DNA of 64,000 bases from Cubamyces lactineus (taxonomy: Eukaryota > Basidiomycota > Agaricomycetes > Polyporales > Polyporaceae): positions 1,116,001 through 1,180,000 of the forward strand of contig JACDTU010000004.1 of the NCBI GenBank assembly GCA_022376465.1, in the 5' to 3' direction. The notes below the pieces were generated by a model. The model saw nothing but the letters and a program-made list of their open reading frames with translations. It was not told the DNA's origin and did not search any database. Shown one piece after another: positions 34,057 through 49,498 of the stretch. The stretch's first letter is position 1. Each line of letters starts with the position of its first letter. Position numbers and translations under genes: made by a program.

Positions 34057-34327
34057 CCCCTGCCTGGTATGGGCTGGTGGCGGGTAACAAGATGGTAGTT
34101 CAGACGAACCACAGCTGTGGCACGGGCGTCTAGGGCTGTGTGCTACTCAACGTCCCGCGTCCATTCCTAGAGAGGCAGGTAAATAGGAACGCGCGCATGC
34201 TCAGCGCTGATATCCAATAATCGTCAATAAGTATATACGTGTAGCAACAGTAGTCCGGAATGCCCAGCATTATTCAGATGGTATGGTACGGCATGCAAGG
34301 GTATGCCCACGGAGGAGGCTGAAGGAA

Positions 34328-37300
34328 TCAAACTTTGGCGACAAGCCTCCGGGTCTCCTGAGGGGTGAAATGCAGGATTGTTGATAGAATGCGTACGAGA
34401 TGGGGCTGCACGCGTATAAGCATCAAATTTTGAGAAGACTGTGTGTATGAGTACTTACTCTCATTTCCTTGTGCTCGAGGAACTGTAAGATTACGTTGCG
34501 CAGGTATTCAAAGTTGACTTCCTCGTCATTCTTGACGGTAGAAGGCGTCGACGGCCGCGAGGGTGTCTCGCGTGCAAGATCCGAGACCGAAGACCTCGGT
34601 GACCGAATCTCTGAAGTGCTCTCGTTGCGCGCCGCCCAGTAGCCCACGCCAGGGTTGCGTTGTTTCTCGAGTAGCGCCACAGAGGACTGAACTTTGCGAA
34701 GCTCTTCGCGCAAAGTCTGGGAGCAGTCATCAGCGTAGGCTTAAAGGAAAGGGAGGAATTCAATCTGACCTTGTTTTGTGTGCGAAGCTGTGCCTCACGA
34801 TTCTTGCTCTCATCCACATATTGCTGAAGGTCAGCAGCCTTGGAACTGATCTCAGCAAGATGAGCCTTCGCTGCAGCCTGCAAGGTTGGATCAATGACGG
34901 TCCGTCATGGTTCCTGGGTACAAGTGCTGCACTGACCTCCACCTCTGCCGCCTTCACGAGTTGATCACGAAGGTCGGACACTTGCGTCTGGTACGAACGA
35001 ATCTCTGTCTTCAACGCTTCGATCTCCGCATGCAACACGTGAAGCCCTTCGGATTCCTCCTCCTTGCTCTTCTGTGAGAGACTGACAAGTGCCTTCAAGT
35101 CCTCGACCTCCTTAGCGCGTTCAGCGAACTTCTTGCTCCAATGCGCCTCGCCTTCATCGCGCTCCCGTTCCGCCTCCGCCAGTCTCCTCCGCAGGTCGCT
35201 AAGCTTCGCCTCGTACTTTGACTCGGCGGCAGCGAGCAAGCGCGCTACTTCTTCCGCGGACGGGCCCGGAGATTGGACCCTGACGTCCTGTTCGCGGCGA
35301 ACATCAGAGAACTCTTCCTGGAGTAAGGCAACGCGGTCATTGGCTTCGCGGAGCTGGAACTGTAGCTCCGTGTTCTGACTGCGCATCGATTCTAGAGCTG
35401 ACTGCGATGACTCAAGCTCTGCCTGCCGGAGCTGGAGTTGGTCGAATAGTTCGTCCTTCTCTCTTGATAGGGTCCTGACAGTGTTCTCCAAATCCGAGAT
35501 ACGGGCTTTCTTGTTCTCCAGCTCTCGCACATGGGTTGTCTGGGCATGGAACATCAGTCTTCGTCGCAAGAGTAGTTCGGTGAACGATAGACCTTTGCAG
35601 TGATCGCCTCAAGCTCGAACTGGCCCCTGAGGGCGGCCAACTCCTTCTCGTGCTTCTCCTTGAGAGCGGCGACCTCCTTGTCAAACTGTGCTTTTAAACC
35701 CTGTACCGCAGTCTCCCGTTCTGCATGCGCCTTGTCGATCTCACCCTGCAGGCGTGCTTTTTCCGCCTTCTCTTTCTCGCGCTCCGCCTTCTCTGACTCT
35801 TTCAGGGTGCCTACTTCTTTGACTGCATCGTCCCGCTCCTTCTCAGCCTTGACGAGCTTCTGGCGGACGGTCTTCAGAAGCGCGATTGCTTTCGTTCTCT
35901 TCTCTTCCTCATCCTTGGCAGCGCCATTAGCACGGTCGAGCTCACCCTGCAACCGGTCGATCTCGGCCTTCCGCTTCGCGGACTCTTGCTCAACCTGCGT
36001 CGTGGTGCTCTGAGCGGCCTTTAGAAGCTTCTCAGCCTCCTCTACCTGAGCCCGGAGCTTGTCGATCTGGTCGGACTGCGACTTGGACTCGAGGCGGTGG
36101 ATATCCCGAAGTTCTTCGATGCGCTCGTCCTGACCTGTGACCTGAGATGATCACACCGCCAACACGGGAGTCATGCAACAACGTACGGGTCAGCTTGCCA
36201 TTGAGTCGGCGAATCTCATCCTGCGCCATCTGTCATATATTGTCGTATTTTGTAAGCTCCCATAGATGTTACCCGAAGCGGTGCCCCACAAACCTCGTTC
36301 TTTAGTGTCATATTCTGCAGGAAATCCCGCAAAGCATCTACTTCAGTGACACTCTCGACAGACGTTAGTTCGCGCAAGACGCGATCGGCGGCTAGCTTTT
36401 CGGCCTGCAGACGCTTGAACGAAGTGGACACATCTGTACTGATTGAGCGGTGTGCACGGCCAAGCAAAGGGCACTCTGCTTACCTGCGAACCGTTGCTCG
36501 ACCAGCTTCAGACGTTTTTGCAGCGCCTCTACATCGTTCTTGTCGGCCCCCCTCACATCTGGCGTGGTAGCTCGGGAGGGAATATCGGCAGACGTCCGAG
36601 GTAATGCGTTGGTAGGAGTGGCCTCTTGAGGAGACGGGCCTGAAATGGGTGCGACCGTATTGCGGCCGTCCGCGCTCACTTCGATTTCGGCGTCGGTGGG
36701 CTGTACAACCGAAGGGACTGTAGGTTGCACATCTGACGGTGGGTCTGTATGTTGTACGTCCGAAGGCAGGCCTACTTGCTCATGTTCCTCCGGAGCGTGT
36801 TCTGGAGGCACTTCACTATGCGCTTCGACAGGTAGATCCTCGGGTGCGGAAGAGGTTTCTTGGGGTACTTCAGGAACCTGTGATGATCCATCTTCAGAGC
36901 TCTGTTGGTCTTCTTGTGCAAGCACTGGTGGTGTAGCTGCTGTGGGCTCGCCGGCTATGTTATCTTGTGGTGGTGTAACTTGTTCTGTGTTCTGGGTCTC
37001 TGCGATGGGGGACTCTACATCCGTCGCCTTTGATTGGTGTGTATCCTCTACCTTTGGTGATCCTTCAGTGGAAACCAGAACGCTTGACTCTTCAGCTGGG
37101 AGACTAGGCGCATCTGCGGGCGGGGGGCTAGAGACAATATTTTCTGAATCTCCTAGGTTGGCAGACGTGTCTTGAGACTCGTGCTGCGAGGAATTCGTCT
37201 GTGGGGGTAGAGCGATACTGACAATTGACGCGTTCAAGGAGAGTGGAGGCTCCAGCGACGGAGAAACCAACGGAGAGTCCGGGAGGGGCGTAGATGCAGG

Positions 37301-37774
37301 CGACAGAGGGTTGGGCGGACCCTTCACTACAGGCACATCTGGGGTGGGGCTACGGCTCGAGGCGGGGGCAAGTGGGTGGTCGGTGACCGTTGTAGGTGCT
37401 GGAGAAGCCCTTGAAGAGGTAGCGGGAGTAGAGGCATTCGAGGCATCTCCAATAGCAAACTTGGCGCGAAGTCTATCTTCAAGAGTTGTGCGCGTGGTAG
37501 GACGCGGCTTAGGTGCGGGTGCTGCTACGGGCTCTGGCGGCGTGGGGCTCGTCTGAGCATTCGCAGGACTCGCTGGGCGCTGGGCTACCAGAGTCTTCCT
37601 GAGACTTGTCAAAGCGGACTCGGCGAGCTGGCTGGACGACGACAGCGAGGTGCGTATACCGAGCGAGTCTAATGACGACCGCACGGGTGCCTCTTCCCCG
37701 GACGCACTGCTGTCCTGAGAAGTCTTGGGAGGTTGCGCCAGACTCTCAACCGCGTGACGCCACTGGCTGAACAT
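34328..37774 (-). CDS. GRIP-domain golgin (Imh1-like)
   Basis: Long coiled-coil tether of the trans-Golgi that captures vesicles and binds Arl1-GTP through its C-terminal GRIP domain. The start at 37774 (MFSQWRHAVESLAQPPKTSQ) opens about 400 residues of low-complexity Ser/Thr/Pro/Glu-rich sequence, followed by heptad-rich coiled coils across several exons (for example AELESSQSALESMRSQNTEL). The last two exons give EEVNFEYLRNVILQFLEHKE and PHLVRILSTILHFTPQETRR, a complete GRIP domain with the invariant Arl1-contacting Tyr. Short introns interrupt the coiled coil near 36.2, 35.5 and 34.9 kb. Confidence 0.88.
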
Positions 37775-38020
37775 GTCCTTTCAGTAGCAGATTCTGGAGC
37801 GTCGCGAGCCAGCCGGAAATCGAGCAAGTGAGGTGAATGCGAGGTTGGCGAGAGCTATGCAAGTGGTAGCGCAGCCGTTGAGCTGCTGAAGCCGTCCAAT
37901 GCCCATGCCGTGCCGTAGTCCATACATGGAAACCCTAACCCCAAACAATTCTGTGTCTGGGTTCGTCCACCGAACAGTCGCGCGTGCCCGCAGACTACAA
38001 GCACCTCTTCACCTCCCTCC
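37775..38020. promoter_or_regulatory. Bidirectional promoter of the golgin and NDUFB11-like genes
   Basis: 246 bp between divergent start codons, so both core promoters must lie here or overlap the 5' ends. No TATA box is visible. Confidence 0.45.
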
Positions 38021-38469
38021 ATGCCGTCCCTGTCCTCTCTACGAACGCTGCAGCGGCAAGCGTTCGCTGTCCGCAACGTGACGCCCAGCTGCAGGCGGTA
38101 CGCTTCCCATGGCAGTGGCCCACACTATAACGAACCCACTGGTTATCTCTTCGGCGAGAAGGTGAGTATCCATACCCGCCCGCTCATAGCATAGTCTTCA
38201 AGCCGTTATGTCTAATCGCCACGCTCTACAAATAGCCTCTGCCTCCTGGCCAGAAGCGCAAGAAGGAGTCGTGGGAGAACGTCTGGTATGTTGGGATGTA
38301 CGGCTCGATGTTGCTGGCCGCAGTCTTGCTCTACTACAAGCCTGACACCAGGTACGTCTCGTGTTACATTCGGAGCTCCGTCTTCCATTGATTTGACTTC
38401 CTTAGCATCAACTCTTGGGCGTTGAAGGAGGCCAAGGCGCGGATGGAGGCCCGAGGCGAGAAACCCTGA
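38021..38469 (+). CDS. NADH:ubiquinone oxidoreductase ESSS/NDUFB11-like subunit
   Basis: Accessory single-helix subunit of the mitochondrial complex I membrane arm. Three exons (38021-38161, 38236-38351, 38406-38469) total 321 nt, 106 aa. Basic presequence MPSLSSLRTLQRQAFAVRNV, then HYNEPTGYLFGEK, KKESWENVWYVGMYGSMLLA (the membrane helix) and a charged C-terminus (KEAKARMEARGEKP). Size and layout match fungal ESSS subunits. Confidence 0.85.
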
Positions 38470-38699
38470 TTTCCCTAGACCATTCTCCTGTCCTGCCAAT
38501 ACACCTCGTAAACCTCACGGAACTCATTCGCCGGCAACTGTAACATGCTCTCCATCTGCGCTGGATGTTAAGATCCCTATATTACCTGCTTGCCTGGTGG
38601 CATGTGTGCTAAGATTGTCTAAGTACCCTCGAAACCCCTCGTCCCCGTCCCATACGGCAGTTGAAGCCGGGCTATAGCATACTCAAGCACCAACCATCC

Positions 38700-39482
38700 T
38701 TAATGGTCGGATTCGCAGTGCTTCTTGTACTCCTCTTCTGTCATGAGCTTGTCAAGCTGCACACACACCACAGGTCAGCAAATTCCAGCCATAAGAATGA
38801 CGTAAAGCACGTAGAGCTGGCACGTACCTCAGAGGGATCGCTGACTTTGATCTTGCACAACCACCCTGCGAATCATGTTTTGGTCAGTGCTACAGCAGCA
38901 CTTTACGCGAGAGCCAGCGCACCCTTCTCCTCAGGCGACTTGTTCAGCAGCGCAGGCTGGTCGTTCAGCGTTTCGTTGATCTCCTCGACAGTTCCTGAGA
39001 TAGGTGCGAACTATCAGAAGCGTCAGTATCTGGAACCCGAGGTGCTATGGTTCTACGCACAATATCTGAGGCGGCCTTGACACTCTCAACAGCACCAATT
39101 TGGTCTAAGGATGAGGCCATATCAGCGCTGCATCTTGAACGGGCCTGACCACAACTCACCGCCCTGCGCGATCTCGGTGCCGGGCTGTGGCAGCTCGACA
39201 TACACCACATCGCCGAGACTTGACTGAGCGTAGTCCGTGATGGTCACCGTGCCAAGCTGGGTCTGGTCATCGTACACGACCGCCTCGTGGTCTTCGGTGT
39301 ACTTCTTCGCTGCAACAAACCCGGTTCAGAATGCAGATCTGCCAGAAGTGTTTTGGCTGCTCACTGATGAGCGTTCGGACGAAAGGGGTAGGCCGCAAGA
39401 CGCGTGCGGCGGGTGTTGCGCGGTGCGCGGCACGCAACGCAAAGGCACCAGAACGAGAGGCGTGGCGAACGGCAGCAAACAT
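38700..39482 (-). CDS. Glycine cleavage system H protein, mitochondrial
   Basis: Lipoyl carrier that shuttles the aminomethyl group between the P, T and L proteins of the mitochondrial glycine cleavage complex. The start at 39482 opens a presequence (MFAAVRHASRSGAFALRAAH). Splicing yields KKYTEDHEAVVYDDQTQLGT, YAQSSLGDVVYVELPQPGTE, DQIGAVESVKAASDI with the lipoylated Lys, FAPISGTVEEINETLNDQPA and a C-terminus LDKLMTEEEYKKHCESDH. Six exons share one frame. The 3' end faces the NDUFB11-like gene. Confidence 0.93.
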
Positions 39483-39889
39483 CCCAGCGAAGAGTTTTGT
39501 GTGTAGCACCGAGCAAGACAGGTCACACAGATGGAGCAAGAGGCAGGAGGAACAGACGGGACTCCGCTAAAAAGTCTGGGTGTACGGCGTTCGCCCTTCC
39601 CTCTTATGGTTGTTACTGTTACGTACTCCAGACTCATAGAACACGGCTCCCGACTCAAATACATCACCCGCCAGCACATATATCCTTCTTATCTCCACCC
39701 AAAGTGCATGAATTGAATAGCATCTATCTACTGGTGCAGACATGCGGGAATAACATACAGTGAATGTGGTGAGTATCGAGTGTGCGAGCTCGAGGCCTCC
39801 TTTTGCAGAGTGAGTGGGGAGTAGGATATACAAGCACAGAGCATTAATGACGTGTCTATGTAACAATGATGCAAGCAATCCTCTCCCGC

Positions 39890-41788
<1,899 letters not shown>

Positions 41789-42046
41789 GACGGCAACAGG
41801 TAGACGATGGTGCACCTTCCAGCTCGGCCAGTCGCACACTCAAAATTCTTAGACGCCGGCATCGGAGGCGCGGCACGGCTTCCTCCGGCCTTTGGCCGGA
41901 CGCACCGGACTCTCGCACGGCGTGGCATGACGGAATTGGCGCCTGTACCAGCACGCGTGATTCCAATGGACCGACCGTAATACGAGCCTGACGCGGTGCG
42001 GGGAAACAGACTACCAACGTTTCTTGCACCACCATCCTCTGTAGCC
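41789..42046. promoter_or_regulatory. Bidirectional promoter of mitochondrial EF-Tu and PEX14
   Basis: 258 bp between divergent start codons. The two genes therefore share upstream sequence; co-regulation is an inference. No TATA box was found. Confidence 0.5.
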
Positions 42047-43182
42047 ATGTCGACGCCAGATCGGCAGGAACTTGTCCGCAACGCTGTTGCATTCCTCACG
42101 GATCCGAAGGTGAGTATTTCCAGGTATCTGCGGGGGAAGATAGCCCAATAACCTTGTACCCCAGACGCAAGCTTCGCCTCTGGCACAACGCGTGCAGTTC
42201 TTGGAGGCTAAGGGACTCACTGGTCCGGAAATTGAAGAAGCAATGCGTCAAGCCGCGATGAGTCAGAACGTAACGCGTGCCGCCGCGCAACCGTACGCAC
42301 CCAATCCCTACGGCCCCGTATACGGGCCTATGCCCTATACACCCGTTCAACCTCCGCCACAACAATGGGACTGGAGAGACTACTTCGTGAGTGGCCCCTA
42401 AACCCAAGCTGAATTTCCCTGAGCCTTCGCCTCAAAAGATCACTGCGGTTGTCTCGGGCACCGTTGCATACGGTGCAATCTCGTTGTTCAAGGTAAGCGC
42501 ATGTGTAGCTGCCTCTCGCACGACTTCATGGCGGTCTCGCAGAAATATGTCGCCCCTCATCTCAAGCCTCCATCCGCAACGGCGTATGAAGAAGATAAGG
42601 ACGCCATGTCCGCTCAATTTGATGCTGCAGAAGCCCTCTTGAAGGAGATACAAGCAGAGACGGCGGCAGTCCGGGTCGCAGTTGAGGAACAGAACGAGAA
42701 GGTCCTCAAGGTCACGGAGGATGTTGAGAGTGTGGTGCAGGATATGCGTGACAGTGAGGCGCGGACACGAGATGAGATGCGAGAAATCCGGGAGGAGGTC
42801 AACACTGTCCGAGAAATGCTCCCCAAGGTTCGTACTCGGCTTGCATGATCGCTCCACTGCTATTGACCTTTGATTCGTCTCGCAGTTGATCGAAAAGAAC
42901 AAAGAGAGCCAAAACCAGTCGTTAGCGGAACTGCAACAAGAGCTGAAGTCACTCAAAGCCCTTTTGCTCAGTCGCGGACCTGGCACTTCAGCGGGGCCTT
43001 CGACGCCTATTCTTCCGGGGAAGCCTTCAATACCTTCTTGGCAGTTAGCCGGCGGGCCAAGTATGTCAAGTGCTTCTACTCCATCTTCTTCACTGCCAGG
43101 GACTCCTGCACCGGCTCCTACAAATGCGATACCAGATGGCAAGGGGAAGGAGGTTTCTTCTCCGGACGCTGCTTCGACGTAA
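42047..43182 (+). CDS. PEX14: Peroxisomal import docking protein Pex14
   Basis: Membrane docking factor for PEX5-cargo at the peroxisome. Five exons (42047-42109, 42165-42386, 42439-42492, 42543-42827, 42886-43182) total 921 nt, 306 aa. The N-terminal domain reads QELVRNAVAFLTDPK, TQASPLAQRVQFLEAKGLT, GPEIEEAMRQAA, the conserved PEX5-binding helix bundle. A Pro/Tyr-rich linker (GPVYGPMPYTPVQPPPQQW) leads to the membrane segment (VVSGTVAYGAISLF), then KYVAPHLKPPS and a coiled coil (AEALLKEIQAETAAVRVAVE). The tail is rich in Ser and Pro. The 3' end faces NAA40 with a 110-bp gap. Confidence 0.93.
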
Positions 43183-43291
43183 ACTCTGCTTCGGATGTAT
43201 TACTCTACAGCTGCTATACACTATCACATCGGGATCAACCAACACACGCACGGGAACTCACGCAACGCCCACGAGAGAATGCGATAGATGT

Positions 43292-44277
43292 TTATTCAAC
43301 GGCTCTTGACAGAATCTCGTAGTCGTATTCATTTTCCTCGCTCGCCTCAGCGTCGTCAGCGGCCTGCTCTTCTTCTACGAGTACCTCGTACTCCGGGGAG
43401 GTAGGGTCCAGATCGAATCTAAGCAACGTTGCGAATGCGTTAGAAACTACAGGGCACATGGACAGAGACGTACCCGTTTCTAGCGTAGAAACGGCGGGCC
43501 GCTGTGTTGCCTGAAAAGCGTCAGAGTGACAGCAACGTGTAGCAGCAATAGTGCACATACTCTTTAAAACAGTGAGCATGACTTTATCCATTCCCCAATG
43601 CTTGCCAATTGTAATCAACTTTTCTACGATGAAGCGACCTAGTCCACTGCCCCTGAACGGCGCGGAGACTTGCAACTCATAGCTGTATGCCATGAAGTCA
43701 TCAGATCGCAATACCAAGCGAAGACAATACGTACCAATACAGTACATCGTCACCCTCCTCCTGCTCAAATCTGAACATCGAGAAAGCTATGAGCGGCGGA
43801 GGGCTCTTGCCATCCGGCGAGCCTGGGTCATCTAGGTAGACCAATATGAACCTGGCGTCATTGTGGAATAGCTCTTCTCTCTTTTCTGGTGGATCCCATC
43901 CAAACGACGAGGGTTCCACTCTGCCGCGAGTGAGTTTTCGTGGCTATGATGGCCTGTCGCGGTTGGTGTAGGGAGACATACAATGCACGCATGTTGACTT
44001 CGTATAGGTTCCAGATGTGCACCTTTTCGCTATCTATCAAAGCAGAGGATACTTTGACCCGCACGTGGAACCTGCAAAATTGATCCTCAACTTGATTCAT
44101 GGGTGGGTACAAAGGTCACCGATCTTACGTTTGATCTTTTACGCTCAATGTGCTTGGTATCGCTGCGGCAGCAGCGATGTCAACTGCTGATGCCTACTGA
44201 CGGTCACTCGGAATTCATCATTGATAGTGTCAGCAACCAACCTTGTTGGCCCTTTTGACGGCCTTCGAAATGCGCAT
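43292..44277 (-). CDS. NAA40: N-alpha-acetyltransferase NatD (NAA40)
   Basis: GNAT enzyme that acetylates the N-terminal Ser of histones H2A and H4. The start at 44277 gives MRISKAVKRANK (36-nt exon), followed by exons 44193-44129 and 44071-43982. Motifs: NLYEVNMRALVEPSSFGWDP, VLYCYELQVSAPFRGSGLGRF with the acetyl-CoA loop R-G-S-G-L-G, GMDKVMLTVLK and FDLDPTSPEYEVL, all typical of NAA40 rather than NAA10/50. The C-terminus is an acidic extension (VEEEQAADDAEASEENEYD). The donor at GCATT|GTATGT (43981) was preferred because it keeps the frame. Confidence 0.85.
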
Positions 44278-44805
44278 GACCAGATGTTCTGAGTGTTGTG
44301 GGTGCTACGACAGATTGCGTCTTAGGTTGAGACGAGGAAGTCTGGTACTAGAGTTGTTTCTTCAAGCTCGCGCCCACAAGAGTTAGTACATCACTGCACG
44401 GCAATACCTTGCGACATACAATCCGGCCTTCGGTCTGGATGGATAGGTATGCGAAGCGAACTCCGACTGCTAGTAATGCTAGCAGACGAGTAGTGGGTGA
44501 CTGATACTTAGTACGCGACTGAATTGGACGCGTTCAAGGAGTTAGGACCACCGCCACAGTCCTTTGATGTACAAGCGCCCATAGATGATCGGGCGAAGTC
44601 TTCGATCACATGACGATCTGCTACTTTTCCGCTGCATTCATCGTCCCTCCTGCGCTGCCGTTCCCCAGTGTCTACGACTCCGACGAAATCTAAGAAGGCC
44701 TGACTTTTTATAACCAACATCTAGATCTTGGGGATCAGCGGCACACCTCGGATTTCTATCAGCAACCCATCCAATCGAGCCAACTAGGGAGGTTTTACTG
44801 CAGCC
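44278..44805. other. Divergent upstream region of NAA40 and RIO2
   Basis: 528 bp between divergent starts, with no supported coding sequence. Confidence 0.4.
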
Positions 44806-46911
<2,106 letters not shown>

Positions 46912-47075
46912 ACCACCTCGTTTTGCTCGCATATCGGTCAGTATCGTTTGTAGACTTAGCTTCTATCGTGTAGCCTAGGTGTATATTTCATACATTTGTG
47001 GAAACTGCTCGGCAGCCCCGGCAGACGTGCTCATTCGGCCGCAAAGTGCACCCGTGCGTACGCACAAACTCAGAG

Positions 47076-47746
47076 TTACCGTCTAACGTTTGTGTACAAC
47101 CTTGCACTGGGATCGATCTGCTCCCTATACAGCGTGCAAAGATCTCCCGGCGCCCCAGATGTGACGAGGTCCTTACGATCAGCCCAGAAGTCGCGGACGA
47201 CAGCCTTTGGGCATGCCCCGACATTCGGGCGCTTCGCTCCCGTACGTCAAACCACAGAAGGCACTCACCTTAACGTATGGATGCAAGGCGGGAACGTGTA
47301 CTTGTCTGTCCGGCAGCCCTTGGCCCGCGTCGTGCAGGCGCATCCAGACATAAGCAACAAGCGAAAGCATTGCATTCATACTATGAACTGTGTCAACGCG
47401 GGCGAGCATGACGCCCGGCTAGAGCCGAGCCAACAAGCAGTCTCCAGGAGCCGAAAGCCTCGCGGCAGAAAGAACTCAGGCTTTCCGGTAGTCCGCACGC
47501 AGGAACGGTGTGAAAAGGAAATAAGCTCACCTAGCGGAGGTGTCAATATGATCATATATGTGACGAAGCACTTTATGCGCGTCACCTTGAGCCACAACGC
47601 CGGAAGAGCGTATGACCGCATCCAATCTGGACCACGATGATACGTATCGGGCAAATGCTGGTAAATGAGAGTCCTCACAATTGCGGCGGGACTGCCGCTC
47701 TGGTGCGGCCGGGTTGCCACCTTCGCGAAGAACCGCAGGCGATTGA
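47076..47746 (-). CDS. Unidentified gene, 3' exons only
   Basis: Not recognised. Three minus-strand blocks join in phase. An open block up to about 47746 (VLRVLAFINRLRFFAKVATR, SPAAIVRTLIYQHLPDTY) runs to donor CTAG|GTGAGC at 47530. Exon 47387-47269 (VHSMNAMLSLVAYVWMRLHD, LPDRQVHVPALHPYVK) ends in an AAG|GTGAGT donor. The last exon 47171-47076 (DLVTSGAPGDLCTLYREQID) ends in TAA. The 144-nt intron between the first two blocks is long and may hide another exon. The 5' part, probably between 47.75 and 48.35 kb where more GTGAG donors occur on this strand, was not resolved. No signal peptide or domain could be assigned. Confidence 0.4.
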
Positions 47747-48758
47747 TGAATGCAAGTACCCGCAGGACTGGGTCACCACGAAAGCCCCGACGCAGAGAGG
47801 AATTCCGGTGGACGCGGCGGAGTAGGCTGAATCCCGTATTACGATGGGGACGTCCAGGGCACAGAAGGCGGTAGTGGTGACGATCGAAGAAACACGGATG
47901 TAACGGTGGTCACCATGGTGGGGTCGATCTGTCGGAGGAATTCCTGGCGGTCCTTTGTCCACCAGGCGTGAATAATGATCGTCGTACGCACCGTCCACAG
48001 ATCCTTCGCGAGATCGCCAGTACCCCAAAATCCCGGGAGAGGTACGGGAAGCTCGGAGGGGCAATGGGGCGAGGCCAGTCTGCGCGCGGCAGCCAGTATG
48101 TTGTCCGCCGATTGAGAGCCATGTCCTGCGGGCCGCTGTGGACGTGTCTGACAGCCCGTTTGACAGAGCCACTTCAGTCGGGAGATTGTGCTCACCAATT
48201 CAGATTATGTAGCCTGCCAAGGCATCCGCGTAACCGAAGAGGATCTCCAGATCCGTCGGCGCACTTTACCAGGGACCGAGATCGCCGCAGACCTGTTGGT
48301 CCACGGATACTCCGGTCCGAGCATATTTGAAGGTTGCCGCTAAGCAACAAGGTTCCCCGGCGAGCATCGTCCAGGTTGTTCGTTATTGGTGGATTTCAGC
48401 GGATGGTGCGTAATAACGGACACATACGGGGCTGGGATGCTATGCGCTGCCGCCACCCCACCGCGATGACCCGGGCCTTGCCTGGGGGCTACTCGCTACC
48501 GCAGCCAATGACGACAAGTACGACGGCGGAGCAAGCGCCTTCGACTCAATTCGGGAGGACAAACACTCCTTCAAACCAGCAGCATGCCAAACCCGGCGGG
48601 AGGGTTTACGCTAGCCCGGCAAAGGCCCATCAGACTGCTGGTGGCACGCCCGAACTGGGTGGGCTCGATGGCCATCCTCCAACCAATCCCTCTCGGAGCA
48701 ATCCTGCGTACGGAATTTCCGGGGATATACGAAGTGGGACAAATAATCCTGCGGCACC
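47747..48758. other. Unresolved stretch upstream of the unidentified minus-strand gene
   Basis: GC-rich with several overlapping open frames. Minus-strand donors such as the GTGAGC at 48192 and coding-like pieces (LFGYADALAGYII, RTTYWLPRADWPRP) suggest it holds the 5' exons of the gene at 47076-47746, but no consistent model was found. Confidence 0.3.
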
Positions 48759-49052
48759 ATGCCTGCCAGCTCTCCAAGCGTTGCACGACCAGTCAGAAAC
48801 AAGAACGTCGTGGATGCATGCTCTCAAGACCATCTCACCTACTTCGACCAAGCGTTGCATGCATTGCTGTACCGGGCGCGCAAGGTGCCGGGTGCAGATG
48901 GGCGGGAAGTATGAATGGATGAGCCAGAGAATAGAAGCTTCGCAGCATGTACGCAAAGTGTAGAAGTGGACCTACTCGAAGCTGGCAAGGGGCATCAGGC
49001 TTCAAAGCTTCCAGGACGCGATTATGTCACACCCTCTTGCGTCTTCTGGTAG
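48759..49052 (+). CDS. Small two-exon protein, unidentified
   Basis: Not recognised. The ATG at 48759 sits in a good context (GCACCATGC) with an in-frame stop just upstream. Exon 48759-48891 reads MPASSPSVARPVRNKNVVDA and HLTYFDQALHALLYRARKVP. A 54-nt intron (GTGCAG...CTTCGCAG) joins in phase to exon 48946-49052 (CTQSVEVDLLEAGKGHQASK, LPGRDYVTPSCVFW), stopping at TAG. Total 240 nt, 79 aa. Each exon alone is too short to stand out. The central part could form an amphipathic helix. Support is coding-like composition and phase agreement only. Confidence 0.4.
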
Positions 49053-49498
49053 AACGTCGACGGCGCAGCCCGCATGTGCTCATTCGTGCTATATGCATAT
49101 GTGGTCTGCACAAGGTTCTAGCCGACAAGTGTGAGAACTCGGCGTTTACATACGAGCGCATCATTCAATGACGCCTGTCCCCAGCGCACACAGCGCAGGA
49201 AGAGGTCGCATCTGTTCTTGGAGCATAGAGCCCCTCATCGTCAGACACTCTGAAGCTAGATGAGAGACAAGAGATGCGGCTCGTAGCTTTGACCATGCTC
49301 GTCCTCCCATCTTCTGACCGACCGGTACCGGGCCAGTAACTTCCATTGGGCGACGATCTGTGAGCTTGCGGAGAAGAACGCGTTATCCAGTTGTACATGC
49401 GCACGCGACAAAGTAATGAATACAATACATGCTATAACGAGCATTAGCACACTTACTCGATAACATAGCGAAGTGGACTTACCAACGAAATGCTACGA
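49053..49498. other. Convergent 3' flanks
   Basis: About 450 bp between the small gene stop and the SPF30-like stop codon; nothing further supported. Confidence 0.4.

Noticed and set aside
36645..37175. 176-codon plus-strand Ser/Cys-rich frame
   Set aside because: Antisense to the low-complexity N-terminal region of the golgin.
46996..47640. 214-codon plus-strand frame
   Set aside because: The opposite strand has consensus donors and phase-matched exons, while this frame shows no domain and lacks coding-like composition.
48334..48963. 209-codon plus-strand frame
   Set aside because: No domain. A different frame on the same strand over 48759-48891 splices in phase and looks more protein-like.
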